Below are positions 61,706 to 64,000 of a stretch of 64,000 nt of DNA, piece after piece (position 1 is the stretch's first letter; every line of letters begins with the position of its first letter). Location: positions 6,478,501-6,542,500 of the forward strand of contig NZ_CP023865.1 in NCBI RefSeq assembly GCF_003711105.1. Direction: 5' to 3'. The notes under the pieces were generated by a model that saw only the letters and a program-made list of their open reading frames with translations, was not told the origin of the DNA and did not search any database. The DNA comes from Actinoplanes teichomyceticus ATCC 31121. Lineage in GTDB: Bacteria; Actinomycetota; Actinomycetes; Mycobacteriales; Micromonosporaceae. A program made the position numbers and the translations under genes.

Positions 61706-62271
61706 TCGCCACCGTCGCCGCGCTGGGCTGGTTGTTCGTGGTGGTGTGCTTCGGCGCGATCGTGCCGATCGTGCCGACCGGCGCGGCGGTCAGCGGGGCG
61801 GCCGCCCTGGCCTTCCACGAGGGCCGCCCGGTCACCATGCTCCTGGTGGTCGCCGCCGGCGCGGCCGGCGCCTACGTGGGCGACCTGGCGATGTACGGGA
61901 TGTGCCGGTTCGGCGGCGAGCAGCTGGCCCGCCGGCTGCGCTGGCTGCGCGACGGGGAGCACCTGGCGGCGGTGAAGGCCCGGCTGCGGGACCGGCAGGT
62001 CCCGGTGCTGCTGGTGTCCCGGCTGCTGCCGGGCGGACGGGTGCCGGTGCTGCTGGCCGCCGCGTTCGCCGGCCTGTCCTGGCGTACGTTCGTGGTCGCC
62101 AACCTGCCCGCCTGCGCCCTGTGGGCGGTGGTCTACGCGGCGATCGGCCTGGCCGGCGGCTCGATCTTCCCCGAGCCGTGGCAGGGCGTGCTCGCCGCGA
62201 TCATCCTGATCCTGCTGGTGAACCGGGCGGTCACCTGGTGGAACGCGCGCCGGGGGGCGGCTAGTACCTGA
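61702..62271 (+). CDS. DedA-like (VTT domain) membrane protein
   Basis: 189 residues, coupled to the MBL gene. Four to five membrane helices with IVPTGAAVSGAAAL and the SRLLPGGRVPVLLAAAFAG motif, where DedA proteins have their key Arg and Gly residues. DedA proteins include lipid-carrier flippases. The tail overlaps the convergent gene by 11 bp. Confidence 0.85.
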   Translation: MIATVAALGWLFVVVCFGAIVPIVPTGAAVSGAAALAFHEGRPVTMLLVVAAGAAGAYVGDLAMYGMCRFGGEQLARRLRWLRDGEHLAAVKARLRDRQVPVLLVSRLLPGGRVPVLLAAAFAGLSWRTFVVANLPACALWAVVYAAIGLAGGSIFPEPWQGVLAAIILILLVNRAVTWWNARRGAAST

Positions 62272-63157
62272 GGTACGACCGGGTCGTCCCGACCACCTTC
62301 TCGACCACCGCGATGCCGCCCAGCCGGCTCTGGTGCCGGTGTGACAGCACCGCGACGGAGACGTCCACGCCGTCGCCGGTGATCCGGCCCACCGAGTTGA
62401 TGATCCAGAGGTTGTTCTCGGTGGAGCGCTGCAACCAGCCGTTCTTCACGGTGGCCTGTTCACCCTGCCGCGCCGCGGCCGGGACGCCCCAGTTCTGGTC
62501 GGCGGCGACCGTGCCCATCAGGGTCCGCACGTACGCCCGGCCCCGCGCCGACAGCGGCCCCTCGTCGTCGACCAGCTCGGACAGCAGCCGCAGCTGGTCG
62601 CGGACGGTGGTCCGGGTCAGGCCCCAGGCGCTGTTCACCGTGGTGTCGGTCAGGCCCAGCCGCTCGTTGCACCGGCTGATCGCGCTCTGCCGGCCGAGCT
62701 GGTGGAAAAGCGAGGTGGTCGCGTCGTTGTCGCTGTTGCGGATCATCAGATTGGCCCGGGAGTCCTCGGACGCCGTCAGCCGGCGGCCGGCGTCCTGCAC
62801 GGTCAGCAGCAGGCAGGCGAGCACCTGCACCTTCACCACGCTGGCCGTCTCGTAGTGCTCATCACCGCGGAACGCGTACGTGGCGCCGGTCTTGGCGTCG
62901 TGGACCGCGACGGAGAACTCGGGGACCGTGGCGGCGTACCGCGTCAGGGCGGCGTCCAGCGCCTTGCCCCGTTTCGCCCACTCGATCCTGGCCAGCTCCT
63001 CGGGGCTCGGCCGGGTCGGTGACGGGCTCGCCGCGTCACCGGCGAAGAACGTCGCGGCGACTCCCTCGCTGCCGATCAGCCCCTTGCCCACCAGGCCGGC
63101 ACCTCCCAGGAGAACCACGGCAACCACCATCACGATCCACTTCGGCGTACGTCGCAC
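62261..63157 (-). CDS. Class A beta-lactamase-fold serine hydrolase
   Basis: 298 residues. A signal or membrane anchor helix (about 8-30), then SxxK in TASVVKVQ near 106, SDN in RNSDNDAT near 141, and KNG (in place of KTG) near 240. The class A Glu166 motif is not clear, so it may be a cell-wall peptidase-like enzyme and not a true beta-lactamase. Acts outside the membrane. Confidence 0.85.
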   Translation of the reverse strand: MRRTPKWIVMVVAVVLLGGAGLVGKGLIGSEGVAATFFAGDAASPSPTRPSPEELARIEWAKRGKALDAALTRYAATVPEFSVAVHDAKTGATYAFRGDEHYETASVVKVQVLACLLLTVQDAGRRLTASEDSRANLMIRNSDNDATTSLFHQLGRQSAISRCNERLGLTDTTVNSAWGLTRTTVRDQLRLLSELVDDEGPLSARGRAYVRTLMGTVAADQNWGVPAAARQGEQATVKNGWLQRSTENNLWIINSVGRITGDGVDVSVAVLSHRHQSRLGGIAVVEKVVGTTRSYLRY

Positions 63158-63303
63158 CCCTGCATACTGCCGTGCCGATCACCCCGATGCGTGCCCGGAC
63201 TCCTGTGGATCGCCCACTAATATCCGAATTTCCACAGTGAGCCGCGCGACGGCCACGCTTCGTGACCGTTTGGGACGTGCCCGCACGGAGCAGAATGAGG
63301 GGC

Positions 63304-64000
63304 ATGGCGTCCCTGCTGTCCCGAGCCGTCCAGATGTCCCGCGTCGCACTGGCCGCGCCGGGCGTCGCCGCCGACCTCACGCGCGCCGCGATCGGGCAGG
63401 TGATCGAGACCGCGGGCGCCGTGGCGAGTGTGCCGGTCCGCGCGATGAACCTGCTCGGCCAGACGGAGCTCCTGGTCAACCAGGCCGGCCTGGCGATCGG
63501 GCAGGCCGAGGAGCTGATCCGCCGGGTCAGCGCGGTGGCGCTCGCCGCCGAGGCCGCCGTCACCGACATCCAGGCGATCAGCAGCTCCGCCGAGAGCACG
63601 ATCGCCGAGGTCCGGGCCGTCGCCACCGCCGCCGCCCTGACCGTCGAGGAGGCCGGGGCGATCTCCACGGCCGCCGGCGACCTGGTGCGCCGCGCCGCCG
63701 GCACCGCCGACGCGGCCGGCACCATCGTCATCGAGGCCGGCACGCTGACCAGCTCGGCGGCCGAGATCGTCGCCGAGGTCGGCGCGGTCAGCGCCACCGC
63801 CCGCGGCATCGTCACCGAGGTCGGCACGGTCGTGTCCGCGGCGCACGACATCGTGGCGGAGGTGGGCGAGGTCAGCGCCACCGCCCGCGGCATCGTCACC
63901 GAGGTCGGCGAAGTCAGCGCCACCGCCCGTGGCATCGTCACCGAGGTCGGCGAGGTCGCCTCCGCGGCCCGCGGCATCGTCGGCGAGGCCGGCACGGTCA
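63304..64000 (+). CDS. Helical repeat protein (3' end outside window)
   Basis: 232 codons from ATG 63304 to the edge. Almost entirely amphipathic helix rich in Ala, Val, Glu. From about residue 160 it is built of 14-residue units of the type ARGIVTEVGEVSAT, encoded by nearly identical 42-bp repeats. This suggests a rod-like or membrane-surface protein. Function unknown. Confidence 0.75.
   Translation, partial: MASLLSRAVQMSRVALAAPGVAADLTRAAIGQVIETAGAVASVPVRAMNLLGQTELLVNQAGLAIGQAEELIRRVSAVALAAEAAVTDIQAISSSAESTIAEVRAVATAAALTVEEAGAISTAAGDLVRRAAGTADAAGTIVIEAGTLTSSAAEIVAEVGAVSATARGIVTEVGTVVSAAHDIVAEVGEVSATARGIVTEVGEVSATARGIVTEVGEVASAARGIVGEAGTV

Noticed and set aside
63760..64000. CRISPR-like 42-bp repeats at the right edge
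   Set aside because: The repeats are in frame, contiguous and part of a coding sequence without spacers.

Overview
The DNA is high-GC with actinobacterial gene style (GTG and TTG starts, ATGA/GTGA overlaps, an SsgA-type sporulation regulator). SsgA, ALF-repeat secreted proteins and the general gene repertoire point to a filamentous actinomycete, most likely Micromonosporaceae such as Actinoplanes. The family assignment is inference.

The window has two parts. From about 46.5 kb to the right edge is ordinary chromosome: a tRNA-Val, ssgA-like, AraC and Rrf2 regulators, a TPR-GGDEF diguanylate cyclase, an ammonium transporter, lipid and envelope enzymes (tandem PAP2, BrkB/YihY, diacylglycerol-kinase-like, DedA-like) and a class A beta-lactamase-fold hydrolase. 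To the left of the tRNA is an integrated conjugative element. Its tyrosine integrase and excisionase sit at the tRNA 3' end. It carries a type IV secretion operon on the minus strand (pilin-like, VirB6-like, PrgI-like, VirB4, a membrane protein, VirD4/TraD, replication-relaxation protein, transglycosylase-M23 hydrolase). This is followed by a run of small accessory genes, many with zinc ribbons. I saw no second copy of the tRNA 3' end, so the left boundary is not fixed and may lie beyond position 1.

The tra operon and the methyltransferase-xis-int operon diverge. Both are preceded by the same 38-bp element (29 of 38 positions identical, no gaps, same orientation relative to each operon). Between them lie a gene with a sigma-region-4-like segment and about 490 bp of non-coding DNA filled with two short repeat families. 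I read this as the control centre of the element.

Left of 25 kb is accessory cargo interleaved with IS5-type insertions. It includes an AbiTii-domain membrane protein, a DUF2637 membrane protein, and a three-gene cluster of a membrane-fused Hsp70-like ATPase flanked by two membrane-anchored BTAD regulators, one with a LysM domain. It also includes an operon ending in a SLOG-macro domain fusion. At the far left is a polymorphic toxin locus: ALF-repeat proteins, one ending in a nucleic-acid deaminase toxin domain, followed by SUKH-4-like and Imm1-like immunity genes.

Several element genes look broken: frameshifts in the VirB6-like gene and two small genes, and IS insertions in two others. Either the element is decaying or the assembly has single-base errors in G-rich runs. 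Nothing could be searched or computed; family names rest on motif recognition.
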